Of a stretch of 39,626 nt of DNA, positions 1-8,562 are shown in pieces (the stretch's first letter is position 1; every line of letters starts with the position of its first letter). Below the pieces are notes generated by a model. That model ran no database searches, had not been told where the DNA came from, and saw only the letters and a list, made by a program, of their open reading frames with translations. A program made the position numbers and the translations under genes. The DNA is from Pseudomonas sp. LS-2 (GTDB taxonomy: Bacteria > Pseudomonadota > Gammaproteobacteria > Pseudomonadales > Pseudomonadaceae): assembly GCF_003605735.1 (NCBI RefSeq), contig NZ_QXTJ01000001.1:35867-75492 (forward strand), read 5' to 3'.

Positions 1-2
1 GT

Positions 3-677
3 CGAGCGAAGAAATATGTCCCGGCCCAAAACGCCGCCGAAAAGCCGGAAGACGATTTCAAAATCAGCGCTGAATCGTGGGCCTTTGCCGAAGACCAGGG
101 CGAGATTGCTGCCATCGTCCACAGCCATCCCGGACAGTCAGCACGCCTCAGCCATGCAGATCGAGTATCGATGGAAGGAACTGGGCTGCCCTGGCTGATC
201 GTCGAAGTTCGTGAGGGTGAGCCGGTCAGCCATCTGATACATGAGCCGAGTGGCTATCAGGCGCCACTGATTGGGCGTCAATTCAGGCACGGGGTTCTCG
301 ACTGCTACTCACTGGTGCGCGATTACTACCAGCGCGAGATGGGCATCACCCTACCGGAATACGACCGCGAAGATGGATGGTGGAACGAAGGGAAGGACCT
401 TTACACCGACAATTTCGAGGGTGCTGGCTTCGTCAAAGTCGGGCCTGCAGACCTGCATCAAGGCGATTTGATCCTGATGCAGGTTCGCTCGCCAGTCCCG
501 AATCACGCAGGCATCTACCTTGCGGATGGCATGCTCAAGACCGAGCCTGATCATCATCCGGTGCCGGGTTCGATCCTGCATCACCTGTACGGCCGTGATT
601 CGAAACGTGATGTGTACGGCGGGTATTGGACCGAAGCCACACGTCTGGTCCTCAGGCACAAAGAAGCAAAACAGTGA
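3..677 (+). CDS. K: Phage tail tip assembly protein K (JAB plus NlpC/P60 domains), 5' end missing
   Basis: The frame is open from the left edge, so the N-terminus lies outside. About the first 60 visible codons carry the end of a JAB/Mov34 metallopeptidase domain, shown by the HSHPG motif followed by S-x-x-D (bases 114-165). An NlpC/P60 cysteine-peptidase domain follows: the catalytic Cys lies in DCYSLVRDYY (about 298-330) and the His in PNHAGIYL (about 499-522). This two-domain layout is that of lambda gpK, a tail-tip assembly protein thought to cut peptidoglycan or tail-tip partners. An internal ATG at 171 would give a 168-residue protein, but it would cut the JAB motif in two, so I take the upstream reading as real. 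In lambda the next gene is I; here a lipoprotein gene intervenes. Confidence 0.88.
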   Translation, partial: RAKKYVPAQNAAEKPEDDFKISAESWAFAEDQGEIAAIVHSHPGQSARLSHADRVSMEGTGLPWLIVEVREGEPVSHLIHEPSGYQAPLIGRQFRHGVLDCYSLVRDYYQREMGITLPEYDREDGWWNEGKDLYTDNFEGAGFVKVGPADLHQGDLILMQVRSPVPNHAGIYLADGMLKTEPDHHPVPGSILHHLYGRDSKRDVYGGYWTEATRLVLRHKEAKQ

Positions 678-783
678 GCGGCGCTACTCCGGTGTGTATC
701 AAGTCCGTTACTGATCGTTTGTCCACACTGGATGGGCAGACAGCCCGGTGCTACCCTCGGCCCTTTCTCAATGAGGGATCATC

Positions 784-1134
784 ATGCGAATTTTGATAGG
801 GGCGCTGGCAGTTGCCCTGATGGCGGGCTGCGTGTCCCCGACGATCAGCCAAATGCGAGAAAAGGGCCCGGCAGCAACTTATACGTCGGCGAAGTCAGAA
901 AGCGATTTGTCTAAATGCGTGCTCTTCGCCTGGCAGGACACCAGCCTTGCTGGGAGTGCGCCAGCGGTGAGCATTCAGCCTGGCCGGGATGGCGGGACTA
1001 CAGTGACCACAGGAGGCAACGAGTATTTCGTTGACCTGAAAAGCGCTGGTTCAAAAACCTCAGCTCGGTATTACGAGGTGGGCGACACATGGATATCACG
1101 AAAGCTTCAGCCCGAGTTAAAGAGTTGCTTGTGA
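784..1134 (+). CDS. Small phage lipoprotein, probable moron (superinfection-exclusion candidate)
   Basis: This 116-residue protein starts with a short hydrophobic signal and a clear lipobox (LMAGC, Cys16), so it should be lipidated and held in a membrane. The mature part is polar, with two further Cys (residue 41 and near the C-terminus) that could form a disulfide. I recognise no enzymatic motif. GAGGGA lies just upstream of the ATG. The gene sits between tail genes K and I, which are normally adjacent in lambda-like phages, and it is followed at once by its own terminator. That is the pattern of a moron, a gene expressed from the prophage for the benefit of the lysogen. Phage lipoproteins in such positions sometimes block receptors, but that role is inference here. 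No convincing promoter was found in 678-783. Confidence 0.75.
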   Translation: MRILIGALAVALMAGCVSPTISQMREKGPAATYTSAKSESDLSKCVLFAWQDTSLAGSAPAVSIQPGRDGGTTVTTGGNEYFVDLKSAGSKTSARYYEVGDTWISRKLQPELKSCL

Positions 1135-1153
1135 GAAGCTGACCAACAAACAC

Positions 1154-1177
1154 AAACCCGCCACGGCGGGTTTTTTT
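1154..1177 (+). terminator. Rho-independent terminator after the lipoprotein gene
   Basis: AAACCCGC and GCGGGTTT form a stem around a four-base loop, followed by seven T. It ends just before the start of gene I and separates the lipoprotein gene from the tail operon, or conversely would have to be read through by late phage transcription. Confidence 0.85.
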
Positions 1178-1190
1178 ATGGGTGGGGAAA

Positions 1191-1817
1191 ATGGCTGAAC
1201 GACTTCGGACCGTTAGGCTTTACGGGAAACTTGGCGCCAGATTCGGCCGCGTACACCGCATCGCGGTCAGTTCAGCAGCAGAGGCTATTCGCGCACTTGG
1301 CGTTCTGCACAAGGGCTTCAACGAATTCTTGTTAACGTCCAAAGATATGGGTCTGGATTTCGCAGTTTTCTATGGGCGCAGAAACTTGAGTCAAGGCGAA
1401 TTACGAGATCCTCCCAGCCACAACGACATTCGTATAGCTCCAGTAGTGCAAGGGAGCAAGAGCGGCGGGGGGCTGCAAACTGTCATCGGCGTCGTATTGA
1501 TCGCCGTAGCAAGCTATTTCTCAGGTGGCCTGGCTGCAGGAGGTGCCACCTTGTACGGCTCTGCGGCGGGGGCTGCGGCTTGGACGGTAGTGGGCGCAGT
1601 CGGCTTTTCTCTCGCCATCGGCGGCATTGCCCAAATGATCACGGGCACCCAAACAGGCATTGACAGCAGCGAAGCTGCGGACAACCAGCCGAGCTACAAC
1701 TTCTCAGGCATCAAGAACACCGTCACCCAAGGCAACCCGGTACCGCTGTGCTACGGCGAGATGACCGTGGGCTCCGCCATGATTTCACTGGGAATCGTCG
1801 CCGAAGACGAACAGTAA
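1191..1817 (+). CDS. I: Phage tail assembly protein I
   Basis: The 208-residue product begins MAERLRTVRLYGKLGARFG, the typical opening of lambda gpI-type tail assembly proteins. A Gly/Ala-rich hydrophobic stretch lies at about residues 93-150, and the protein ends with the usual acidic tail after a PLCYGEM motif. It acts with K and J in building the tail tip. I chose the ATG at 1191, which has GGTGGGGA just upstream, over an in-frame GTG at 1182. The next gene, J, starts 10 bases after the stop, so the two are surely co-translated. Confidence 0.88.
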   Translation: MAERLRTVRLYGKLGARFGRVHRIAVSSAAEAIRALGVLHKGFNEFLLTSKDMGLDFAVFYGRRNLSQGELRDPPSHNDIRIAPVVQGSKSGGGLQTVIGVVLIAVASYFSGGLAAGGATLYGSAAGAAAWTVVGAVGFSLAIGGIAQMITGTQTGIDSSEAADNQPSYNFSGIKNTVTQGNPVPLCYGEMTVGSAMISLGIVAEDEQ

Positions 1818-1827
1818 GGGCTTTCCA

Positions 1828-4800
1828 ATGACCGACACCATCGTTCGCGGCTCCAAAGGCAGCGAAAGCAGCCACACGCCTGTAGAAAGCCCGGACAGCC
1901 TGATCAACACCAGTTACGCGAACATTTTGGACGCCGTCAGCGAGGGGCCTATCGTTGGGTTGGTTGACGGCCTTCGCTCCATTTACTTGGATGAAACGCC
2001 GATTCAAGGCACCGACGGCTCCATGAACTTCACCGGCGTCACCTGGGAGCAGCGCTTTGGCGAGCATGATCAGGATTACATCACCGGCTTTCCGTCTGTA
2101 GAGACCGAACATGCGGTTGGAGTTGAACTGAAAGCCTCTCAGCCGTGGACGCAGAGCCTGAGCAATCTGCAGTTGTCGGGTGTGCGTCTGCGACTCGGCG
2201 CGTCTGCGCTCTTTCAGCAGAACAGCGACGGTGACACCAACGGCTTTACTGTGAACTATGTGGTCGAGCTTTCAACGGACGGCTCTGATTACGTTCCGAT
2301 CATCACCACGGCGTTTAACGGCAAAACCACCACCGGTTATCAGCGCTCTCATCGGATCGACCTCCCGGCTGCCGAAGAAGGCTGGTCTATCCGCGTCCGT
2401 CGCACCACGCCTGACTACACCGATGCCAAGATCGGCGACACCACGACTGTCGTCAGCTACACCGAAGTCATCGACGCCAAGCTGCAATATCCCTACACCG
2501 CTTTGGTTGGGATCAAGATCGATGCGAGCCAGTTTTCGAACATCCCCGAGCGCGCTTTCCGTATCAAAGGCCGCATCATCCAGGTACCGAGCAACTACGC
2601 GCCGGAATCGCGCACCTATACGGGTACTTGGGATGGCACGTTCAAACTGGCATGGACTGATAACCCGGCGTGGATATACCGCGACATCATCATCAATGAT
2701 CGTTACGGGCTGGGGCGCTTCATCAACAGCGACAACGTCGACAAGTGGGAGCTGTATCAGATCGCGCAGTACTGCGATGCGATGGTCTCGGACGGCAAGG
2801 GCGGGCAGGAGCCTCGTTTCACCTGCAACCTCTACTTGCAGTCGCGCGCCGATGCGCTCCAGGTCTTGCAAGATCTGGCCAGCATTTTTCGCGGCATGGC
2901 CTATTACGCCGGGAGCGAAGTAGTCGCGTCCGCGGATATGCCAAATGACCCGGTGTACACCTACACCAATGCCAACGTCATCGACGGATATTTCAGCCGC
3001 CCGGGGTCGTCCGGGTCTACTCGCTTCAGCGTTGCGAAAGTAAGCTGGAGTGATCGGGACGACTTCGGCGCACAAAAAGTCGAGTACGTGCCGAACACAA
3101 AGGCCATCGCCCGCTACGGAATCCGCGAAACCGAAATCACGGCGTTCGGTTGCGTATCGCAAGGCCAGGCTCAGCGCCTTGGCCATTACACGCTGCTGAC
3201 CAACCAGCTGGAAACCGGCACCATTCAATTCAGTGTTGGATTGGACGGCGTGCTCGCACGGCCTGGCCAGATCATCCGTGTTGCAGACCAGCACTACGCG
3301 GGCAAGCCAATCGGCGGCCGGGTCAAGGCTTCGACCACGAACAGCGTCACTGTTGACGATGACCTGACTGTCGCCGCCGGCGATACGCTGGTTGTTATCC
3401 AGCCGAACGGCACGGCGCAGACTCGCGTCATCAAAACCGTTGCCGGTCGCTTGATCACCGTCACCGAGAACTTCAGCGCGGCTCCGGTAACCGAGTCAGT
3501 CTATGCGATCGAGACCGCCGAGGTCGTGCCCGAAACCTATCGAATTCTGACCATCACCGAGAACTTCGGGGACGACAAGCTTCAATACGATGTCGTCGCG
3601 GTTCAGCACAACGCGAGCAAATTCGCGGCTATCGACAGTGGTGCACAGATAGTAATCCCGCCAACCACCACGCTTCCGAATGCGGCACAGGCGATGCCGA
3701 CCAATATCCAGCTGTCGACCTACGAGGCCGTTAAGCAGGGTTTGACGATCGCAACCATGCGTATTACCTGGGAGCCCGCACGCAGCGCACAGAGCTATCA
3801 GGTCTGGTGGAAGAAGGATTCGGGCGATTGGATCTATGCAGGGATTACCTACACGGCGTCGATCGAGGTGTCGGGGATATACACCGGCACCTACACGGCT
3901 CGGGTATCGGCTGTTGGCGTCAATGGAAACTCGTCGCTGTGGGCGTATTCCGAGCCGACACTGCTCAACGGCAAGGAAGGTTTGCCGCCGGCGGTGACAT
4001 CTCTGACGGCTACTGGACTGCTCTTCGGCATCAAGCTGAAATGGACTTTTCCGCCAGGTGCAGAAGACACTCAACGAACGGAGATTTGGTACAGCCCTGC
4101 GACTGATCTTGCGGCCGCGACAAAGCTCAGCGATCTGGCGTATCCGCAATCCGAATACACCCTTCAGGGGTTGCGTGCGGGCGTGCGTTTCTACTTTTGG
4201 GCACGTCTGGTCGACCGCACAGGCAACATTGGCCCATGGTATCCATCCAACGGAACTGTGGTCTCGGCTATTTCCAGCACTGACGCTGCCCCGATACTCG
4301 ATCTGCTCGTCGGCGAATTGACCAAGGACCAATTCGGGCAGGACCTGAAATCGGAGATTGATGGCAAGGCCACGCAGGTGTACGTCGATCAGCAAATCTC
4401 TGACCTGGAGGGTCAGATCGATGACATCGTCAGCGGGGGAGTTTACGACCCCAACGCGGCATACGCTCGATACAACACCGTGCGCGTCGGCAACAACCTG
4501 TGGTCAGCGATTCAAGCAGTCCCGGCCAAGGCAGACGGCACGAACGGACCGCCCAATGCCACGTACTGGAAAAACGTGGGCACTGTCACGAACGACTTCG
4601 GGGCCGTAGCCGCGCAGGTTCAGCAGAGCAAAACGGACATCACCAACATCAACGGGACGTTGTCTTCGCAGGCGAGCACCTTGCAAGGCCTGCGTACTGA
4701 CGTTGACAGTAAAGCCAGCTCGACCACAGTTCAGCAAATGGGGTCGACCGTCACCCAGCAAGGACAGATCCTCACTGCCCAGGGGCAAGCCATAACGTCG

Positions 4801-5655
4801 ATCAGCAACAAGATCAACGACCCGGCCACGGGGTTGGATGCTCAGGCGGGCGCGATCAACAGCCTGAGCGGCACGGTAAACAACCAGGGAAACCAGATCA
4901 ACGCCAATGCTCAGGCGATCAATGGTGTTTATGCGCAGGTCAACCCGACAATGGCGGGGGAGACAACATCGTATGCAGGTTCTGAACAAACCTACGTCGG
5001 GGTTTACTCCGTTCAGTCAGCGATCATTGAGGGGGATTACGCCCAAGGTCTGAGAACCGAAACGATCGCAGTTCAGGTGGGTCAGCAAAGCGCGGCTATC
5101 CAAGTCACACAGTCTGCAACTATCGTGGCCCAGAACACCGCAAACACGGCCAACAGTACGGCGAATGCGGCGAACACAACGGCGAATACCGCAAACGGCA
5201 CCGCCACTAACCTGAAGAACCAGGTTGACATCTCGTATCAGGTCAAGCTCCAGGCCAATAACGCTGGCGACTTCACCTGGGCTGGGTTTGGACTTGGGTT
5301 GAGTAACGCTAGCGGGGTGTTTCAGTCTCGGTTTGTCATCGCAGCTGACCAGTTTGTGATCGCAACAACTCAGGGGGCGGATTACGCAACATCGCCATTT
5401 GCCGTAGTAGGTAATCAGACATTTATCCGCGATGCATTTATCAGCAAGTTGGCCGTCGTCAATGGCGTCGTTGGTTCCGAACTGTATTCCCAGAATCAGA
5501 CTACTTACGGGACTCCACGGATGACGATCAACTTCAATCTGGGTGAGATACTTATCAGGAACAACGCCACAAATGGAAAATACCTGCAGCTTAATGAGGG
5601 TGGGCTTTACATGGTTTCCGGCGCTGTCACGGTGGTAGAACTTAGTATGGCCTAG
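1828..5655 (+). CDS. J: Host specificity protein J (central tail fibre / tip attachment protein)
   Basis: The 1275-residue length and the opening motif DSLINTSYANILDAVSEGPI are those of lambda gpJ-type tail-tip proteins. These form the conical hub and carry receptor specificity at the C-terminal end. The N-terminal two-thirds is the conserved hub, with fibronectin-III-like repeats at about residues 630-820. A short module at about 870-915 (YDPNAAYARYNTVRVGNNLW) resembles carbohydrate-binding modules of the chitin-binding 5/12 type. From about 930 to 1130 the protein is Gln/Ser/Asn-rich and coiled-coil-like (DUF1983 style), with a TANTAN-rich repeat near 1095-1130. The last 140 residues are likely to decide the receptor. 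AAGGG lies 7 bases before the ATG. Confidence 0.95.
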   Translation: MTDTIVRGSKGSESSHTPVESPDSLINTSYANILDAVSEGPIVGLVDGLRSIYLDETPIQGTDGSMNFTGVTWEQRFGEHDQDYITGFPSVETEHAVGVELKASQPWTQSLSNLQLSGVRLRLGASALFQQNSDGDTNGFTVNYVVELSTDGSDYVPIITTAFNGKTTTGYQRSHRIDLPAAEEGWSIRVRRTTPDYTDAKIGDTTTVVSYTEVIDAKLQYPYTALVGIKIDASQFSNIPERAFRIKGRIIQVPSNYAPESRTYTGTWDGTFKLAWTDNPAWIYRDIIINDRYGLGRFINSDNVDKWELYQIAQYCDAMVSDGKGGQEPRFTCNLYLQSRADALQVLQDLASIFRGMAYYAGSEVVASADMPNDPVYTYTNANVIDGYFSRPGSSGSTRFSVAKVSWSDRDDFGAQKVEYVPNTKAIARYGIRETEITAFGCVSQGQAQRLGHYTLLTNQLETGTIQFSVGLDGVLARPGQIIRVADQHYAGKPIGGRVKASTTNSVTVDDDLTVAAGDTLVVIQPNGTAQTRVIKTVAGRLITVTENFSAAPVTESVYAIETAEVVPETYRILTITENFGDDKLQYDVVAVQHNASKFAAIDSGAQIVIPPTTTLPNAAQAMPTNIQLSTYEAVKQGLTIATMRITWEPARSAQSYQVWWKKDSGDWIYAGITYTASIEVSGIYTGTYTARVSAVGVNGNSSLWAYSEPTLLNGKEGLPPAVTSLTATGLLFGIKLKWTFPPGAEDTQRTEIWYSPATDLAAATKLSDLAYPQSEYTLQGLRAGVRFYFWARLVDRTGNIGPWYPSNGTVVSAISSTDAAPILDLLVGELTKDQFGQDLKSEIDGKATQVYVDQQISDLEGQIDDIVSGGVYDPNAAYARYNTVRVGNNLWSAIQAVPAKADGTNGPPNATYWKNVGTVTNDFGAVAAQVQQSKTDITNINGTLSSQASTLQGLRTDVDSKASSTTVQQMGSTVTQQGQILTAQGQAITSISNKINDPATGLDAQAGAINSLSGTVNNQGNQINANAQAINGVYAQVNPTMAGETTSYAGSEQTYVGVYSVQSAIIEGDYAQGLRTETIAVQVGQQSAAIQVTQSATIVAQNTANTANSTANAANTTANTANGTATNLKNQVDISYQVKLQANNAGDFTWAGFGLGLSNASGVFQSRFVIAADQFVIATTQGADYATSPFAVVGNQTFIRDAFISKLAVVNGVVGSELYSQNQTTYGTPRMTINFNLGEILIRNNATNGKYLQLNEGGLYMVSGAVTVVELSMA

Positions 5656-5665
5656 GGAGGCAAAT

Positions 5666-5962
5666 ATGCCAGGATTAAGGATTCGTCGCCCCGACACCGG
5701 GGCGGTCATTCTGGAATTGACTGATCGCATAACCAGGCTTTTCGGGACAATAGTTATTACCTCGGCAAACAGGACTGGCAGCTACACGTATCCGGGGAGC
5801 GATGGTATTCCGTGGTATCACATGAGATTGCCGCCCGGAGTGCAGGACCCGGCCACCTCGCAGAGCCTGTACCCGCCGAGTGGAGACGTAACCCGCACCG
5901 GTCGGACACTGAGCTGGACCACCGTTCCGGTCGGCACTCAAATTGTTGTAGGGGTGTACTAG
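5666..5962 (+). CDS. Small conserved phage protein behind J
   Basis: This 98-residue protein is rich in beta-prone residues and opens with MPGLRIRRPDTGAVILELTD. A strong AGGGAGG ribosome-binding site lies 6 bases before the ATG, and the gene starts 10 bases after J. Its stop codon abuts the ATG of the next gene. Position and pattern suggest a small structural or accessory part of the tail tip. I do not recognise a catalytic motif, and there is no signal peptide. Confidence 0.7.
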   Translation: MPGLRIRRPDTGAVILELTDRITRLFGTIVITSANRTGSYTYPGSDGIPWYHMRLPPGVQDPATSQSLYPPSGDVTRTGRTLSWTTVPVGTQIVVGVY

Positions 5963-6661
5963 ATGCCCACGGTAAGGTTCAGGAACAGCACAGGGAACGT
6001 GCTTATCGACGGGACATATAAGAACCTCGCTGTTCGGGCTTCTGGTCAGGTCACGACTGTTCCAACTTTCGTTCCGAACTTGTCACGAGCTTACCTCACG
6101 CTGCCTGCAGATCAGGCGGTGATGGCTTTCCGTTGCGCTAACCCTTGCTCTATCTTTTCCGTGACCTACTCTGGCGGCAACGCCACTTACGAATTCTGTA
6201 CAGCCGGTGGCAATGCGGTCGTCAGCTATTGGCAGTTCGATCTACCGAAGTATACAGCCGGCCCGGCAAACTGGCCCAAGCTAATAGTAAGGGATCCGGT
6301 AACAGGCGAAGTGGTCTTCGACTCCCGCTTAAAGTACATGAGGATTTTGGACTTTATCGAGAGGTCGATGGTCGACGCCAACGCCAACCCCTACCAGCCA
6401 ACCTATGCAGGCAAGGTGGTGGCGGTGGTCGAGTCTAAGCGCGCTTGGAATATGGTCAGTCAGTTGGTGCCGGGCAACCCCCCGTATGCAGTTGGCGGCT
6501 ACTCCGGTAGTTTCGCCTCAACCCCGTCTAATACACAGGTCAGCATCGACAAGAACAGAGGATATTACGACTTCAGCGAGCAACCGGCCAACCCAAACGG
6601 CTATCCCGCTGGCTATTCCTACCAGTCCTCCTACATGGTCCTCGACGTTTCTAACTTTTAG
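5963..6661 (+). CDS. Phage tail-associated protein of unknown function
   Basis: The 232-residue product has no signal peptide or membrane segment. It is rich in Tyr, Asn, Ser and Gly, as beta-structured tail proteins tend to be. The ATG directly follows the stop of the upstream gene (TAG|ATG), implying translational coupling. Proteins of about this size are common just behind J in lambda-like phages and are thought to belong to the tail tip or fibre. I cannot assign a family with certainty. Two Cys occur in the N-terminal half, near residues 58 and 62 (CANPC). Confidence 0.7.
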   Translation: MPTVRFRNSTGNVLIDGTYKNLAVRASGQVTTVPTFVPNLSRAYLTLPADQAVMAFRCANPCSIFSVTYSGGNATYEFCTAGGNAVVSYWQFDLPKYTAGPANWPKLIVRDPVTGEVVFDSRLKYMRILDFIERSMVDANANPYQPTYAGKVVAVVESKRAWNMVSQLVPGNPPYAVGGYSGSFASTPSNTQVSIDKNRGYYDFSEQPANPNGYPAGYSYQSSYMVLDVSNF

Positions 6662-6669
6662 GAAAAGAA

Positions 6670-7359
6670 ATGGCACGGCAAAATATTGAACTAGGCACCG
6701 CACCCTCGGGTGTTGGCGGAGATACCCCGCGAAGCGCCAACATAAAGATAAACGCCAACTTCTCGGAGCTTTATAACGCTCCGGCCATCAATAGTTTGCG
6801 GGTCTTGGCCGGCGCCACCTATGGAAGCGGGCAGGGCGGGTATATCGGGTGGAACGATGCCGGAGATGGCAGTGGCTTCTCGGGCCACATGGCGTTCACT
6901 TGCAACCGAGGCGGCGGTAGCGGCGGATTCAGTTTTCGTTCTGTCCTGAGCGACAACAGCGCTGGCGGTCCACCAATGACCTACAGCTATGGCGGCGTCT
7001 TGAACGTCCCGGTCGGGATCCAGCTGGCGGGGCGTAACATCGTTGAGAGTGGTTCCAACGTGAACGGCAGCTATGTGCGATTCGCGGATGGCACGCAAGA
7101 GTGCTGGCTGCGCAACCTTGGCTTCGGTCCGGCGGGTGCAGGGGCAACTGCCTCTGCCTTCTGGACGCCACCCATCGCTTTCCTGGGCAATACCGCCACG
7201 GTCATGGCGACCCTGCAGTTTGCAGAGACGACTGATGCGTTCACCTGTTCCCGACTGAGCGCAAACCTTGGCAGCAACGGCGCCGTGACCGTAACGGCAA
7301 ACTTCAGCGTTAACCAGGTATATCGAATCGGCTTGCATGCCGTAGGCAGGTGGTACTGA
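6670..7359 (+). CDS. Phage tail fibre-like protein
   Basis: This 229-residue protein has a recurring Pseudomonas phage N-terminal segment (MARQNIELGTAP, then GGDTPRSANIKINANFSELY at residues 17-36). That segment typically anchors otherwise variable fibre or tailspike proteins. The Gly-rich middle (residues 45-100) and beta-rich C-terminus fit a trimeric fibre domain. A ribosome-binding site (AGGAAAAG) overlaps the stop of the preceding gene. Its length is short for a full side fibre, so it may be a tip decoration or a receptor-binding module. Its stop overlaps the next start (TGATG). Confidence 0.75.
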   Translation: MARQNIELGTAPSGVGGDTPRSANIKINANFSELYNAPAINSLRVLAGATYGSGQGGYIGWNDAGDGSGFSGHMAFTCNRGGGSGGFSFRSVLSDNSAGGPPMTYSYGGVLNVPVGIQLAGRNIVESGSNVNGSYVRFADGTQECWLRNLGFGPAGAGATASAFWTPPIAFLGNTATVMATLQFAETTDAFTCSRLSANLGSNGAVTVTANFSVNQVYRIGLHAVGRWY

Positions 7360-7700
7360 TGATCATCAATCTTTCTCCGTTTCGCTCCGATGAGACGCTC
7401 ACCGTCATCAAGTCGGGCGACGTCCTCACCGTGAATGGTGAAGCCTTCGACTTTTCACGCATGGCCGACGGCGACACGTTGCCGATGGGCGCCGTCGATT
7501 CCCAGTGGTTTGGCGGGCCGGTCGACCGCGTCGGCGCAGATCTGCTGCTGACGCTGCGGCTTCCACTGCCCATCAACTACAGCCAGGAGCAGGCCTACCC
7601 GGTGCCGCTGGCCAACGTCCCGGATGGCGAAGTGAGCTTGCCGCAGCCACTGCCGCTGCCCGCGGTTGAAGAATTCCCAATCATCGAGGCCGAGCAATGA
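7359..7700 (+). CDS. Small phage tail-region protein, unknown function
   Basis: The 113-residue product begins MIINLSPFRSDETLTVIKSGDVLTV. I place the start at the ATG that overlaps the previous stop in TGATG, with AGGTGG 5 bases upstream; an in-frame GTG at 7350 is less likely. The protein carries a short motif (FDFSRMADGDTLP) seen in small proteins behind fibre genes of Pseudomonas prophages, which are often labelled hypothetical or tail-fibre accessory. It has a Pro-rich C-terminal third. It overlaps the next gene by ATGA, so fibre, this protein and the next product form a coupled unit. Confidence 0.7.
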   Translation: MIINLSPFRSDETLTVIKSGDVLTVNGEAFDFSRMADGDTLPMGAVDSQWFGGPVDRVGADLLLTLRLPLPINYSQEQAYPVPLANVPDGEVSLPQPLPLPAVEEFPIIEAEQ

Positions 7701-8062
7701 ACATCGATTGGAGCCAACTGATCACCAAGGCCATGAAAGATGCCGCGGCCGCCGCGCTCGCCCTGGACACCGCCAAGACTGAGTTGGCATCTCGCAACGC
7801 ATCCGCTGCCGCCCAGATCGCGCGTATTCAGGATCGAGTGGACACGCTCGGTTACGGCGTCGACAGCGGCGAGGCCACCGAAGAGGACGAGGCCGAACTG
7901 GCTGCGCTGACCATCAGCCTCAAAGCCTGGAAGGCCTACAAGTTCCAGCTGGGCAAGGTTGCAACCCAGGCTGCATGGCCGAAATCACCGAGTTGGCCGA
8001 TCGCGCCTGCTATCCCCGACATTGCCGCAGATCCGGCCGCACTGGCGCCTGACACCATCTGA
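7697..8062 (+). CDS. Tail fibre assembly / chaperone-like phage protein
   Basis: This 121-residue protein has an Ala-rich helical first half and the segment LKAWKAYKFQLGKV (about residues 74-87). It ends with W-P-x-x-P-x-W-P-x-x-P-like turns (AAWPKSPSWPIAP). A helical body followed by a 'W..Y...L..v....W P..P' tail is typical of tail-fibre assembly proteins and chaperones encoded right behind fibre genes. The match is by pattern only. It is the last gene before a terminator, which closes the tail operon. Confidence 0.65.
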   Translation: MNIDWSQLITKAMKDAAAAALALDTAKTELASRNASAAAQIARIQDRVDTLGYGVDSGEATEEDEAELAALTISLKAWKAYKFQLGKVATQAAWPKSPSWPIAPAIPDIAADPAALAPDTI

Positions 8063-8079
8063 TCGCAGCACGCGACCGG

Positions 8080-8105
8080 ACCCGCCATCGAGCGGGTATT
8101 TTTTT
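8080..8105 (+). terminator. Rho-independent terminator between tail and lysis genes
   Basis: ACCCGC and GCGGGT form the stem around a six-base loop (CATCGA), followed by a T-rich run. It separates the tail operon from the endolysin gene, whose ribosome-binding site follows directly. Confidence 0.82.
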
Positions 8106-8121
8106 GCCTGGAGAAAACTGA

Positions 8122-8562
8122 ATGCGCACATCGCAGAAAGGCATCGACCTGATCAAATCAGCTGAGGGCCTCCGTCTCGTTGCCTATCCCGATCCGGCGA
8201 CAGGTGCAGAACCATGGACGATCGGCTATGGCTCGACCCGTGGCGTCGTAAAGGGCATGAAGATCACAGAGGAGCAGGCCGAACGAATGCTCATGAATGA
8301 CATTGCCCGCTTCGAGCCGGAGCTTGATCGACTGGTGAAGGTTTCGCTGAACCAGAACCAGTGGGACGCCCTGATGAGCTTCGTCTACAACCTTGGCACG
8401 CCCAATCTGGCGTCATCGACCCTGCTCAAGCTGTTGAACGCCGGCGACTATGCCCGCGCCGCCGATCAGTTCCCGCGCTGGAACAAGGCGGCAGGTAAGG
8501 AATTGTCCGGGCTGACCAAGCGCCGCGCCGCCGAACAAGCATTGTTCCTGAGCAAAGCATGA
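8122..8562 (+). CDS. Endolysin, lysozyme of glycoside hydrolase family 24
   Basis: This 146-residue enzyme cleaves the glycan strands of peptidoglycan at the end of the lytic cycle. The GH24 catalytic Glu lies in SAEGLRL (Glu15), followed by an Asp in YPDP (Asp24) and a Thr in WTIGYGST. Together these form the T4/P22 lysozyme-type active-site pattern. WDALMSFVYNLG near residues 74-85 is also a family hallmark. No signal peptide or N-terminal anchor is visible, so release should depend on a holin, which I do not find in the window. GGAG lies 8 bases before the ATG. The stop overlaps the spanin start (ATGA). Confidence 0.93.
   Translation: MRTSQKGIDLIKSAEGLRLVAYPDPATGAEPWTIGYGSTRGVVKGMKITEEQAERMLMNDIARFEPELDRLVKVSLNQNQWDALMSFVYNLGTPNLASSTLLKLLNAGDYARAADQFPRWNKAAGKELSGLTKRRAAEQALFLSKA

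Noticed and set aside
678..783. A promoter for the lipoprotein gene
   Set aside because: Only weak -35/-10 candidates are visible (for example TACCCT at 752-757), none with an acceptable partner at 17 bases.
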